From NCBI RefSeq assembly GCF_014529535.1, contig NW_023503670.1, positions 1,426,001-1,490,000 of the forward strand: a stretch of DNA of 64,000 nucleotides, given 5' to 3'. Positions 26,893-38,130 of this stretch are shown here, piece after piece. This DNA is from Bradysia coprophila. Lineage: Eukaryota > Arthropoda > Insecta > Diptera > Sciaridae. Under the pieces are notes generated by a model that saw only the letters and a program-made list of their open reading frames with translations, was not told the DNA's origin and made no database searches. Position 1 is the stretch's first letter; each line of letters opens with the position of its first letter. The position numbers and the translations under genes were made by a program.

Positions 26893-27040
26893 GGCGTTAG
26901 CTATGTTTTTTTAGTTATTTTGCATAATTTAAGGTGTTTTTCATTCATTAAGCGGTTACAGTTGGTTTTTTTTTAGTTGGACAGGAAACATCGATGACTT
27001 TTAAAACTCTGATAAATCTAATGTTTACTCAAGGCAACTC

Positions 27041-27219
27041 TCTAGCAACCGCACACACATTGTTTAAAAAATTAGGAGGCCAAAAATCGGACAGTGTCCG
27101 CCTGTAAAGTTTATTACACTGTATTCATACACTTCCCAAATAATGAAATTTGTAAGCAGATACTGTCCGAATTTAGGCTCTCTAATTTTGTAAACAATTA
27201 GTGTGTGGTTGCTAGAGAG
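27041..27219. mobile_element. 179-bp inverted-repeat MITE upstream of the methyltransferase
   Basis: The left arm TCTCTAGCAACCGCACACAC continues through TTGTTTA, AAAATTAG and a GGACAGT motif. The right arm mirrors it, ending GTGTGTGGTTGCTAGAGA. Its right end lies about 135 bp before the ATG at 27356, so it may sit within the promoter region of that gene. Confidence 0.65.
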
Positions 27220-27355
27220 CTACATTGGTGGCCTTGGTTTTCCAAATTTGAAAAAAAAAAACTGAGATAATGTAAAGTGTTTACTGCTTATCTAATGATA
27301 ACTGAAGCGTTTACTTACAAAAAAAGAGAATTACTTACTCAGTCAGTGCACAGAA

Positions 27356-28241
27356 ATGGATGATCCAGAATTGTATCACAAAGCGGAGCATTTCAAAGCT
27401 GATATGCAAAATTTTTTTGACGAATATAAAGCAAAGATTCGCTTTCGTCATGATCGAAAAGACTCATTGCTGGACATCGGTTGTGCTGGTGGCAACATTA
27501 CAATCGATGTTATACTCTCCACACTATTACCGGAAGGCTTTTCTCGCTTGGTAGGAATTGATATTAGCAGAACAATGATTAATTACGCAAATGAGCATTT
27601 CAAACTTCCGAATGTTTCGTTTGAAGTTCTGGATATTGGAGGCGATATAACGGACTTTTTGGCGACACATCAATGTTTCGATCATATTACAAGCACTCTG
27701 TGTTTGCACTTGGTTCCGGACCAACAACGGGCTCTACAGAATATTTACAATTTACTTCAACCAAACGGAGATTGCTTGCTGTACATTATAACGGATTGCT
27801 TTGTGTTTGATGCATACGGCAAGATGGACAAGAAATGGTTGAAATACATGGAGGACGCTGATGATTACATTTCACCATATTATCGACGATTGAATCCTGA
27901 ATATTTACTGAAGAAATATTTGAAAAACGCCGGATTTACTCGATATGAGATTCAGATGAGAAAACAATACGTAGCTGTCGATGATGTCGAGAAATTCAAA
28001 GGTAATGTTGTGTTCAAAATAAGTCGATTTAAGTTAATGTGGCCCGTTTGCAGAGAGTTTCTCATCGATTATACCATTTTTGCATCGAATGTCGCCAACG
28101 GAAAAAGAAGAGTTTACAGAAGAATTCGTCGATCTGTGTCTCGAAATGACGATGGAAAAGAATGGAGAGGTTCATAATGGTGCTGGCGGCAAGATCGATT
28201 TAACTTACACACTCATGACTGCCTTTGCCGAAAAGACTTAA
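27356..28241 (+). CDS. JHAMT-like SAM-dependent methyltransferase
   Basis: Two exons, 27356-28001 and 28054-28241, are separated by a 52-bp GT-AG intron; the joined product is 277 residues. Reading through the intron gives a longer but wrong C-terminus. The spliced frame instead ends with KIDLTYTLMTAFAEKT, which fits the family. Motif I of class I methyltransferases is LLDIGCAGG (residues 38-46); SRLVGIDIS supplies the acidic SAM-binding strand, and FDHITSTLCLHLVPD the post-motif region. Insect juvenile hormone acid O-methyltransferases methylate JH acid or farnesoic acid. The family is often multi-copy in flies, so the substrate here is uncertain. TCAGT at about 27336-27341 could be an initiator just upstream of the ATG. 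AATAAA lies at 28341-28346. A P450 follows about 720 bp downstream on the same strand. Confidence 0.85.
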
Positions 28242-28963
28242 TTTCCAGTAACTTACTAACACCGGTAGCCTGGAGTGTCGTACAAAATTAACCGAACAAT
28301 TTTAAATTGTGCACATACGAAGTAATTCTCATTAAATTGAAATAAAGTACGAATGAGCAGACCCATATCCAACCCACATCGTCCGAGTTTCGTTCAGCTA
28401 GAGGCGAGTTTGAGTCGTGAATTATGATGAACCTAGGAAAATTTCACCGTACCTGTAGTGCAGAGGTGAGGAAAGCAAAGAGTAACGTTAATCTCTTCGC
28501 GTCATACTAAAGTATAAAGTATGAGGAATCACGTCAGTATTCGCAATTCACGAATCACGAAGATTCACAACTCATTTATATATGTAACCAGTGACTTCTG
28601 CCGTACTCATTTGAAACGCCTATAATCTAAAAAAAAGTGCTTGCGACTTTTATCGAAATGAGTTTAACGTAGCCAAGAATACTAGGCACTTCAAGTCTTC
28701 AAGGTAAATGGCAGGAAGTATGCGACAGCGGAACAGGATTATCTCACGATAAATCAAAGCGTGAAAAATATATTTTATCGTATTGTCACGACTCGTAAGT
28801 CTTCCTCAATGTAAGCATCGGTCTTGGTCAATTTCTATTTAGCTATTAAACTGAAAGGTTTTTAATAGCAGAAGCATGTGAATTCGTATTCTCAATCTGT
28901 CTTTGACTTCGATATAACACAACTAAATCGATAGTTGTCAGCGAATGATCTGACGGATCAGAA

Positions 28964-30727
28964 ATGCTTCTTTTAATCTGTTTGACGTTATTGGCCTTCA
29001 TTAGCTATGGTTATTGGTATGAATTCAGTTCAATTCCTAGAAGGGTGATACAAGCGTTTAAGTAAAATGATTGCTTCTTATAGGAGTTTCTCCAAAAATT
29101 ATAAATATTGGAAAATCAGAGGAGTCAATGGACCAATACCATTTCCGATTTTCGGAAATTTATTAGACGTTCTACTCACTCCTAGAACCATTTTGGAACT
29201 GAAGTATTACCGAAAGTATGGCAATTTATACGGGTACGATTTAGTTTCGTCAACTAGCTATACCAAATTTGAACGCATTTTTCATTCATTGAAGATACTA
29301 CGAAGGCAACAAAACAGTTCTAGTAGTAGGTCAGCCAGAGCTAATCAAAACTATTTTGGTCAAAGATTTTCATTCACTTCCGCAAAGATACGGATCTGGC
29401 ACTTTACATCCCGTTTTAAAAATGAATATAGCAGACATTGTCGGCGATGATTGGAAAAGGATTCGGTCGATCGCTGCTGCAACGTTCACAGCTGGCAAGA
29501 TAAGGCAAATGTATCCGTTCGTTGAAAGCTGTGTGAATGATTTTATGGTGCATTTGGAGAATATCATTCAGACAACGTCTAATGTCAACATTAGGGATTT
29601 TTATGGATGTTTGGCCTTGGAAGTGATAGTTTTATGGGCATTCGCAGTTAGATTGAATTTACAAAATGGACTGGACAATCAATTTGTGGTGCATGCGAGA
29701 AGAATTTCGGAAAGTAATTCAATTAAAAAGTTTTTGGTCAAATTGATTCCGAAGTTAATTTTCAAAACGATCGGTGTAACAACCGAGAAGAACTCTTCAG
29801 GCAAGAGTCGACTTTATTTTGTAAATTTAGTCCGACAAATGATTAAATATCGAAAGGAAGGCGAACAAAAATTCAATGATTTTTTGCAAGTATTAATGGA
29901 CGCAGAACAAAGTGAATCCCATCATGTTGAAGGTAAATGGTCTAACGAAATCTACTTCTTTATCTAATGCCCACCAAATTGTTTAAGGGGAGAAAGAGTC
30001 AGAGCTGACGAACGTTAGATTGAGTAGCCCAAATAAAACGTTGACCGAAGACGAAATCATTGCGCAGACGGTTGCTTTTGTAGTTGCTGGTAATGAGACA
30101 ACAGCAAGTCTGCTCATCTACGCAACATATGAGCTTGCGATGAACACTGACGTACAAGACAAATTGTTCGTGGAAATTAACTCCTCATTCAACACAAATG
30201 GCTCGATAGATTTCGATGAACTCTGTCGCTTACCATATTTGGATGCAGTCATATCGGAAACTCTGAGACATCACTCACCGGTTGAGAGAACTACGCGCAT
30301 AGTTTCACAGGAATATAAATTGGGTGACACGGACATAATTTTACATCCTGGGCAACTGGTCCACATACCAATCTATGCAATTCATCACGATGAGAAATAC
30401 TACCCCGATCCATTCAAATTTGATCCAGAACGATTTATGCCGCACAACAAGCACAATTTGATTCCATACACTTATTTGCCATTTGGGCAAGGTGAGCCTT
30501 GAAACCAAAGTTGAAATTATTTATCAAAGAAAAACGGTGCAGGTCCGCGAAATTGCCTTGGAGCTCGTTTTGGCCTGTTAGAAGCGAAATTGGCATTGGC
30601 TAGAACGGTACACAAATTTACTGTTTTTCGATGCACCGAAACCGATGAATGGCTGGCTACGGATTCTAACACATTGCTAAATGTGCCTAGACGACCTATC
30701 GTCGGTATTGCAATGAGAAAGAAATAA
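28964..30727 (+). CDS. Cytochrome P450, clan-3-like (CYP6/CYP9 type)
   Basis: The five exons are 28964-29016, 29084-29233, 29295-29932, 29988-30491 and 30543-30727. All introns are 51-67 bp with GT-AG ends, and the joined frame encodes 509 residues, the normal length. A hydrophobic N-terminal anchor (LLLICLTLLAFISYGYW) is followed by the proline-rich hinge GPIPFPIFGN. The I-helix motif AGNETT is at 314-319, ExxR at 371-374 (ETLR), PERF follows FDPERF, and the haem loop FGQGPRNCLG has its cysteine ligand at 453. Such microsomal monooxygenases oxidise xenobiotics or endogenous lipids, with electrons from P450 reductase. Placement in clan 3 rests on the haem-loop and hinge sequences. No disabling change was seen. 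AATAAA overlaps the stop codon. Confidence 0.92.
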
Positions 30728-31287
30728 AACAATTAGAAAGCTTGAGCTTGAATTTCAGTTATATGAATTAGAGATGAGTGGGCATACCTATGCGTAGTAC
30801 GGTGAATATACGGTATGGTGAGTACAGTGTTATAACTTGAAATCTGAAGAAGAAAAAAATCGGGTGCCCACCGAGTCTTTCAAAATGCATATGCCATAAA
30901 TACCCTTATGTCCACAAATGTGTAAAGAACCCGTGCCGGTGGAATCTATAAATTCATATTTGTTCGTATCTGATGATTCATTGATCATTTTGAGTTTCTC
31001 ATCTCTACGTCAAGAAGTAGTAGCGATCTTGTAAGCTAAGTGTAAATATCCGGTTATTAAATGCCTTCCTCATTTAAGTCTACCTCGTAATTAATATAAA
31101 CGTAATATCGACAAAACAACAAACAAGCATCTAACATTCGTTACAAATTACAATGTTGCAATTTGTATCAATATCAATCAATAGTTCATTCAGTCTCAAT
31201 CGCATGGACTTGCACGAATGCACATTGCTATTGAGTTCTAAACAACAAGTTTGCCACTGCAACATTTTCATCAATGTCAGTTGTCCA

Positions 31288-31647
31288 TAGAGATATGCGG
31301 GTCTGCCATTTTCGGAAACCCGCCAGACCCGAACCCGCCCGAATTCAGACTTTCAAACCCCGTAATTTTTCGATTCGAAAGAACCAAAAACCCGTCCGAA
31401 ACCAGAAACTCGAAAAAAAATTCAAGAACATTGAACTGGCTAACGTGATGTTAGATTCCATTTATTGGAAAATGTTTTTGCGCGATTTTTACAATTTTCA
31501 ATAATTCCTTCGGGTCTGCCACACGTTTTTAGTTGAAGCCCTACCAGATCCGACTCGACTGAATTAGAAACCGGCCAGACCAGAATCAGTTCGGGTCGGG
31601 TTTAAAAGTCTAACTGCTCGAAAATTCGGCCAGCGCTCACATCTCTA
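31288..31647. mobile_element. hAT-like MITE with degenerate 8-bp target duplication
   Basis: The left end TAGAGATATGCG and right end CGCTCACATCTCTA are imperfect inverse complements. Flanks GTTGTCCA (31280-31287) and ATTGACCA (31648-31655) agree at 6 of 8 positions. The interior is rich in GGGTC/GACCC motifs (CCCGCCAGACCCGAACCCGC). Two open frames here have no protein signature. The TAGAGATG-type terminus is common in hAT-derived MITEs. Confidence 0.5.
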
Positions 31648-32060
31648 ATTGACCATCACTCAGATTTGTTGAAATACACTTGTCTACACTCGCGTGCTTA
31701 AGTGGTTTCAGTAACACATTGGTCCGAAATTATTGTGTCGCCAAGTCTTTTTACAATCCCTTTCTGTTATTTGCAATTTGTTTTGAAATAAAATTATAAG
31801 CTAGCTGATGATATCTAAATTGCTTTTAATTGTATGTCATGATTGCGATTTAGTGTCTTATATTTTAAGACAATGTATAACAAAGTAAACATTAGGCGAA
31901 CTACGCTGTGACCTCAATAGTTATGTGATTGAGCTCATAAATTAGAGAATATGTGCATGCCCAACGAAATATTGTAATTTACTGTAAATTTGCGGCTCAT
32001 GATACTCAATTCATTGTTTTCACATGCTTCAGTTGTGACCTTGTTCTTCAATAGTTATTT
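31648..32060. other. No gene seen
   Basis: This is AT-rich sequence between two repeats. It holds no open frame of note, RNA gene or element end. Confidence 0.4.
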
Positions 32061-32440
32061 GTGCCACCGAGAATTGAAATACGACTCTTTTCAGCACTAA
32101 TTTTAGGGTTGTAAAGTGATTTATTTCAGCACCCGTTTGATGTGATATTACAACACTCAAAGCAGTGTTGATATGGAATTTGTATGAGTTGTTACAGCAT
32201 TCGTTTGAGAAAATGCAAATCAATGTGATCGATCAAATTTGAAGAGTGATTGTTTACAATGAAAATTACGATTTTTTGTGCTCTTGTCTATTTCAATTCT
32301 CGGTTGGCACAAAGCATGATGTGTTACACGTATTGTAATGAGATTTTTTCAGCATACGACCCAAGTTTTCCTTACGAGCGGAGCGAGTGCTGAAAGTGCT
32401 GAAAAAATCAACATTACAATACTTGTAACACAACATACTA
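32061..32440 (+). repeat. Repeat family A, divergent copy (plus)
   Basis: It starts GTGCCACCGAGAATTGAAATA and ends near AACATACTAT. It matches the copy at 32636-33016 throughout with substitutions. Its apex is altered: after TTACGAGCGGAGCGAG the closing half of the local hairpin is replaced by TGCTGAAAGTGCTG. The family description is at 17222-17613. Confidence 0.75.
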
Positions 32441-32635
32441 TTATGACATCGAGAGCGAAGTACATTATTAGGCTCTAGATGTGTGTCGCAGGCCGTGTGT
32501 CATAATAGACGTCGTGAGCCTAATCAAGTACTTTGCACCGAAATTCATACAACGTTTCATGCAACAGAGGGAACAAAAGTTCGCAGTTTTCGAAAATTAT
32601 GATCTCGAGTTGTATAATATATTTTGTGCCACCGA

Positions 32636-33016
32636 GAATTGAAATACGACGGATTTCAATATCGATAACTAGATTGAAATGTCCAAAATTACAACACCCG
32701 TTTTCATGGCTTATTACAACACTCAAACCAGTGTTGAAATGAAATTCGTATGAGTTATTACAGCATTCGTTTTAAAAAAATGCAAAGCAACGTGATCGAT
32801 CAAATTCGAAGAGTGATTGTTTACAATGAAAATTCTGAATTTTTGTACATTTGTCTATTTCAATTCTCGGTTGGCACAAAGCATGATGTGTTACACGTAT
32901 TGTAATGAGATTTTTTCAGCACACGACCCAATTTTCCTTACTCGCTCCGCTCGTAAGGAAAACTTGGGTCTAGTGCTCAAAAAATCAACATTACAATACT
33001 TGTAACACAACATACT
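32636..33016 (+). repeat. Repeat family A, full copy (plus)
   Basis: This copy is very similar to the 53181-53378 and 61377-61579 halves. The apex CTTACTCGCTCCGCTCGTAAG is in the opposite orientation to that in the 32061 and 17222 copies, so the tip of the hairpin has inverted relative to its arms. Confidence 0.8.
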
Positions 33017-33669
33017 AAATATATCGCTCGTAAGGAAAAGAACTAGTGCTGAAAAAATCGACATTTCAAAACTGCACTAAGGTACTAAGTTAAGCAAGAT
33101 GCTATTGTCGACTCGTATCACGTTCTGACGTTACAGTTTCGTCGTGATATTAGGTAAATATTATGAGGTGTATGTTCGAAATTGTACATCGAGGATGTAA
33201 TAAATAGTTTACTTATTCGCTGAGCTGGTGTAATTCACAGTCTATGTTTATAACTCAATAAAATTATTGAGGCAGGATTACAGCTACTGATTCTATTCTA
33301 ATAATCAGAAAACGAATTCAAGATAATTGGGTCAGTGGATTGGAAATCTAGATCCGCAAAAAGTCTTTGCACACATATAAGACACATTTTATGCAAGAGT
33401 AGCTTTCGGATATGGTTTTAAATGTTTAATTTGACCGGAAGCGAGCTTTAACGTTGGCATCAATGGGTAATTCCCTGCCTTCCGATCAAATCTTTAAATG
33501 TTAGATACTAAACTCAAGTGCTCATTTAGTGCAATCGTAACACTAAATGAGTACGGTTCCATCGTATCGTGCCCGAAATGTAAACGGAACGATGTAAAGA
33601 TTCATATTCACAACTCATGATGACAACCAACAATTAATGTCCGGGCATTCGTTAGCACTACATGCTCGG

Positions 33670-33677
33670 TATATATA
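33670..33677 (+). promoter_or_regulatory. Probable TATA box of the odorant-binding protein gene
   Basis: TATATATA lies 84 bp before the ATG. An initiator-like TCAGTG occurs at about 33719. The spacing is a little longer than the usual 30 bp, so the exact start site is uncertain. Confidence 0.4.
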
Positions 33678-33753
33678 GTGGATAAATTGTCGAAAAATAT
33701 TCTGTTGCGTTCGAGTGGTCAGTGTTCAGAGTTCAGGATTAAATGTCGATGCT

Positions 33754-34351
33754 ATGATTTTGGTTAGAACTTCCATGTGGTTCGGTTTTTTATTATTCAT
33801 ATATGCCTACAAAACGGATAAGGTAATTTGTCTCCAATTTTAATGATATTTTTAAAAATAAAAACAAAAAACTTCCAGTTTCCTCCTCTCACGACGGTTG
33901 TTAAGCACTTCGACTTGAACCATATTGTCACAAATTGTTACGAAAGAAGTGGAGTGGACAAAAAGGAGTTAATCGAATTTGAAATGAGCGAAGATATGGA
34001 ACATCTACCGAACAGCACAGCAATTAAAACTTATCTTCGTTGCTTTGGTGAATTGAGTGAATCATTGGAAGAAAAATCAAATAAACTGCTGCTGGGTAAA
34101 ATGTCTGCCTATTTTGCCGAATTGACGAAAGAGGAGCAGGAAATCTATTTAGGTATGGTCAAGGGATGTGTGAAACGTGCAAAGCCTATAAGAGATCTCC
34201 TTGAGTTTCCATACAATCTTACCGTCTGCTTCAAGCGAAATGACAATCAGGTAAATTATGACGAAAATTGGATTGGATTGACGATTCTTTTTAATGATTT
34301 TTCATATTTTTGATTCAATTTCATCTGCAGCACTTTTATATTTTTTACTGA
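33754..34351 (+). CDS. Odorant-binding protein (PBP/GOBP family), four-cysteine type
   Basis: The exons are 33754-33822, 33879-34250 and 34331-34351, with GT-AG introns of 56 and 80 bp; the product is about 153 residues. The N-terminus (MILVRTSMWFGFLLFIYAY) is a signal peptide. The mature part is helical and acidic, with cysteines at 43, 78, 120 and 140. Against the classical six-cysteine pattern these correspond to C1, C3, C4 and C6. The C2 and C5 positions hold Thr74 and about Leu131, so two of the three disulfides can form: the minus-C arrangement. It ends CFKRNDNQHFYIFY, like the family's C-terminal tail. Such secreted proteins carry small hydrophobic ligands in sensillum lymph or other tissues. 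AATAAA lies at 34446. Confidence 0.85.
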
Positions 34352-34850
34352 AGTCCAGCCACTTCACTACACGAGAAAAGTGGTTTGCACTTCATGCTTT
34401 TAAAACAACTAAAGTAGACAAATTATATGGCAACTTTTGATCGGAAATAAATTTGTGAAACATGTTTGTGCGATCGCTTTCATTTAATAGCGATACAATT
34501 GCATACTAGCATCAGGCACGAGAAGCAAAATATCGGGAGGCTATTTTTGATTGGTCTACAAAGTGTAAGCTTCAACTTTCATCTTGCATCCAATAAAAAC
34601 TTTTCGATATTGCTTTGTTCAGCACCTCACCGTAGCAATGAACATGATATAATTATCTTAAAAGAGATAATGGCATGATGAAGTCAAGACTAACTAGGCT
34701 AACATTCATTCTAATCTTTGATTGCAACTGAGACATGATGATAAGTGGAAAGTGATAAAAGTCTAGCGACCTCTAAAATTATAGTTTAAAAATAGCTGGG
34801 GCCGGTAAATTTATCATCACACAGTTGTGAAGTCGAACCGAAAACTTTGT

Positions 34851-35907
34851 TTACTGAGAAATTTTCATGGAAAAATCAACCACTTCATATCCTTGCACTA
34901 ACGAACTCGTTGAGATAATGTCAACTGATGGTATTGCATACTGTTGAGCGTTGTCCTCTGTAATACCCCCGGAGGCTTCGATGAGAATGTGCGGAAAATT
35001 AGCTTTCAATTGTTTCGATGCAGCTTCAAGGTTCTGTAATTGTTTGCGATTCATGATTTCTATAAATTTTAGACTCAGCTGTGGTTTGAACTTACAGCGG
35101 GAGTAAAATTGTCCAACATAATAATGTCAACGGATGAAGCTGCTGCGTTCAAGGCTTCGTCAATATTTCTGCACTCAACTTCGATTTTAGTCGCAAATCC
35201 TGATACACTTTTCACTTTGGCGATAGCGTTCTGGATGGAACCGCTGATGGTGACGTGATTATCTTTCAACATTACCTAAGAAGATTTTACACACAAAATG
35301 CATTCGTAGATGACTCGCATCGCTTAACATTAAGATTACCATACTCCCCAAATCATAACGATGAGGATCGACATTTGCCACCATCAAACCGTATTTTTCG
35401 ACGAGTCGAAATCCGGGTGTGGTTTTCCGTGACCCGGCAAGTGAACCATTCCATCCTTGCTTGGTTAAACTTTTCTGAATACGTCCAGCTCTAGTAGAAA
35501 CTCCCGAACATCTTGCTAACACGTTGAGGATAAGCCGTTCGGCTAGTAGCACACAGTGACCTTTACCAGTAATATGAGCCACTTCTATAGGTGTTTGACA
35601 GTGAATTTAAATAACTTTTTCCTTTCACAGACATCTGACTATTTATACCTATAATTCCATTTGACACATCAAGATACCGCCCTTCTTCATACAACCACTC
35701 CACTGAGCACTCTAGCTCTCGAAAAACTGCATTTACAAAAGGTACACCAGCCAAGATCCCTGAACTTTTACAAAATATTTTGGCAGTCACTTTTCGATCG
35801 CCAGCAATGATCGCTTGCAGATCAAAATTCGGAGAATCTTCTTTTAGCCAATTTCTCGCACATTCTTGCAAAACGATTGGATTTAAAATGGAAGAAATGC
35901 CAGCCAT
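34851..35907 (-). CDS. QPRT: Quinolinate phosphoribosyltransferase (decarboxylating)
   Basis: The minus-strand exons are 35907-35649, 35584-35340, 35275-35096 and 35033-34851. Introns are 64, 64 and 62 bp, all GT-AG, and the joined product is 288 residues, the normal length. It converts quinolinate and PRPP to nicotinate mononucleotide, CO2 and pyrophosphate, the entry to NAD from tryptophan breakdown. Family motifs occur in order: GVPFVNAVFRELE, LNVLARCSGVSTRA, GSRKTTPGFRLVEKYG (with substrate-binding Arg, Lys and Thr), HRYDL, MLKDNH, KIEVEC, LDNFTPA and IEASGGI. Nothing is missing. Each intron junction restores the family alignment, including the last, where the acceptor at 35034 and not the nearer TAG gives an open frame. 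Many insects are reported to lack the upstream enzyme 3-hydroxyanthranilate dioxygenase, so its role here is worth checking. Confidence 0.9.
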
Positions 35908-36082
35908 CGTTGATTAGGGTATCACTAGAACAAACATTTCTTTCAGATGTCACACATTTTGCAATTAATTATTCAATTTCGTTTTACCTTTCAAGAATTT
36001 GTCAGATCAATTTGTACCTTTTCTAACCTCTTCACCGTTTCAGAAAGCTTAATTCAAAATCTTCCACATTCACTCAATCGAT

Positions 36083-36292
36083 TCATATAAAAAGTTTCAC
36101 GAAATGTGTGCGGATCAACAAACTGAATGTGTGCAATGCAATGCAAAGTGTATAACAAACTGATTTTCTTATCACTAATTTTAGATTAGACGACTTGTTG
36201 CATGAACCGTACCCACAGCCAGCTTTTTCCACTACCACGATATTAACGTTTTCCACGTTTTCATCCAATAACACGACAACCGGTATATTCAT
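36083..36292 (-). CDS. Possible small unknown protein (weak)
   Basis: A 69-codon frame starts MNIPVVVLLDENVENVN. About 40 bp upstream on the minus strand is TATAAAAGCGGG, a good TATA-type element. The last third (VCYTLCIALHTFSLLIR) is hydrophobic and could be intron sequence read in frame. I do not recognise it. It may instead be a 5' exon of something else on this strand, or chance. Confidence 0.2.
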   Translation of the reverse strand: MNIPVVVLLDENVENVNIVVVEKAGCGYGSCNKSSNLKLVIRKSVCYTLCIALHTFSLLIRTHFVKLFI

Positions 36293-37569
36293 TCATTCTA
36301 ATTGTCGTAGGGAAACTGGAAGACCCGCTTTTATACGACAAGTTTGAGTTGTGTATCTTTGTCTATATTTGGTAAATCTATTTGCCATTACCACAAATAA
36401 ATGAAATGTTACGAACCATATTAAAATGAAAATTTGTACAAATAAGAAAAGATACAGTGGACGTCAATGAAATTTAGAGTCCAGCTGATTTTCAGCTCAT
36501 CCACTCAAACAAAACTCATGACTTTTCACGGTTTGACCACTACCACAACCACACGCATTAGTGCTACTATTCCACCCGCATGAAGATGTTTTTTTAAATT
36601 TTTCGTCCCTTTGTTGAGAAAATTTTAAAAATTATCTAAAATCGAATAAAACCAATAACAATTTGCCTGAAAATGCTATGAAATTCGAAAAACTCGTGAA
36701 TAACAATAAAATTCCGCATCCTCAACACATTTCTCTCCGACACCCAACTACATTTTTCCGTTGTTCATAAATAACTTATGCGAACTTATTAGAATTCGCT
36801 AAAAAAAAGCCTTCTAGCGTGCGTTAGGTAAATAACTATTAAAGACAAGCTTTACACTCGTAAAATTTAAAAAAATGCGGCGACTGACCGTCGAACAGAA
36901 ATAAATGATACTCTCCTGCATAACGCAATCTGTACGAGTTTAAACAGCTTTATTAATCATATGTTACGTGTGTTTTGCTGCTTTGTGATTGTGTATGCGA
37001 ATGCGATCTATGTTAAGATGAATGTTTGTTACTTTTTTTTTTGCTGTGTTTGAATTACCTAATTTTACTGTATACTTAAGCTTTTGAGCAAGGCAAGCCG
37101 GTTTAATCGTTAAAACTGTTGTTTACTATAGAAAACCTCGGTTGGCCTGAAGAGGTGCTACCTTTTTATCATTCTTTGCGCTCAATTTTCGCGTGATATA
37201 ACTTCACTTTGGTAAAATATCCGTGAAGTTGGCTCACAAAAAAATAGAGCGCTGACATTAGTAATTTTATGACAAAAGGTACTAAAAATGCAATAGAATT
37301 ATACGAAAATCTATTACATACATACGTTGGAGCTTTAGTTTCCAAAAAGCTTTTCCAAAGAATCTTTGGCTTTGGTGCTTTGGCTTTTCCCTAATTACGG
37401 GTTACAAAATCAAACTTCACACGACTTCACACTTTAAAAGAAAAAAATGGTTAAAAATGTACTGAATCAAAATATGCTCAGAAGTTGTAATAAATCCAGT
37501 ATGAACCAGTTTGAAAGCCTTGAAAGTTTACCTCAAGAAGAAAGTTTTGAAACACTTTTTTTGTAGAGG

Positions 37570-37695
37570 CGTTGCGAAATGAACAGATCATTTTGAAACA
37601 CTCTTTGTAGGCTTTTTGAAATGTTGAAATGAACAGATCATTCTGAAACGCTTTGGCGTTCCAAAATGAACACATCATTTTGAAATGCTTTTGAA
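37570..37695. repeat. Degenerate tandem repeat
   Basis: AATGAACAGATCATTTTGAAAC and close variants occur three times at uneven spacing, interleaved with TTTTTGAAATG-type sequence. Confidence 0.55.
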
Positions 37696-37774
37696 CAGAT
37701 TATGTTTGAAGGACAGGTTACCTAAGACCGTTCTATAGTTATTTCAACGAATTTTCGTTAACAAAATTCGTTTG

Positions 37775-38130
37775 TGCACCGGATACAACTGAAATACGAC
37801 ATAGTATTTTGCCATGATTTTTCGTTGAGAAATGTCAGTTTTTCCCGAACGATATATCGTGCGGGAAAAAAATCATTTCTTTACGATTTATCGTGTGAGA
37901 ACGGTTTTGAATGAATTTTTCCATGACTATACGATTGATCAAATTTAATATGGTGAATGTGAAGTGTTGCATATTTTCAAGGTTCTTTCAGAACCTTGCA
38001 TATTTTCACGTAAATTGATGTGTTTTGTCTATTTCAGTTGTCCCTTCGTCAACAGGAAATGGATTTTTCCCGCACACGTCCTAATTTTCCTGAAAAAATC
38101 GTCATTTCCTGTATTGGTACGAAAAATACT
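37775..38130 (+). repeat. Diverged relative of repeat family A
   Basis: It has the same order of parts as family A: an opening arm GTGCACCGGATACAACTGAAATACGAC, a matching GTCTATTTCAGTTGTCC, then a second palindromic half. The opening and closing arms both changed (AATTGAAAT/ATTTCAATT in family A, ACTGAAAT/ATTTCAGT here), so complementarity was kept while sequence changed. A central CAAGGTTCTTTCAGAACCTTG hairpin is present. Confidence 0.5.

Noticed and set aside
28002-28177. Read-through C-terminus of the methyltransferase (ending KEWRGS)
   Set aside because: A 52-bp GT-AG intron fits, and the spliced frame gives a family-like C-terminus.
30769-31010. Possible MITE with TAGAGATGAG...CTCATCTCTA ends
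   Set aside because: Terminal match is only about 10 bp and no target duplication was found, so it is not listed as an element.
35034-35095. Shorter 36-bp intron ending at the TAG at 35059 in QPRT
   Set aside because: It is below usual intron length and the following frame hits a stop; the acceptor 26 bp further on restores the family sequence.
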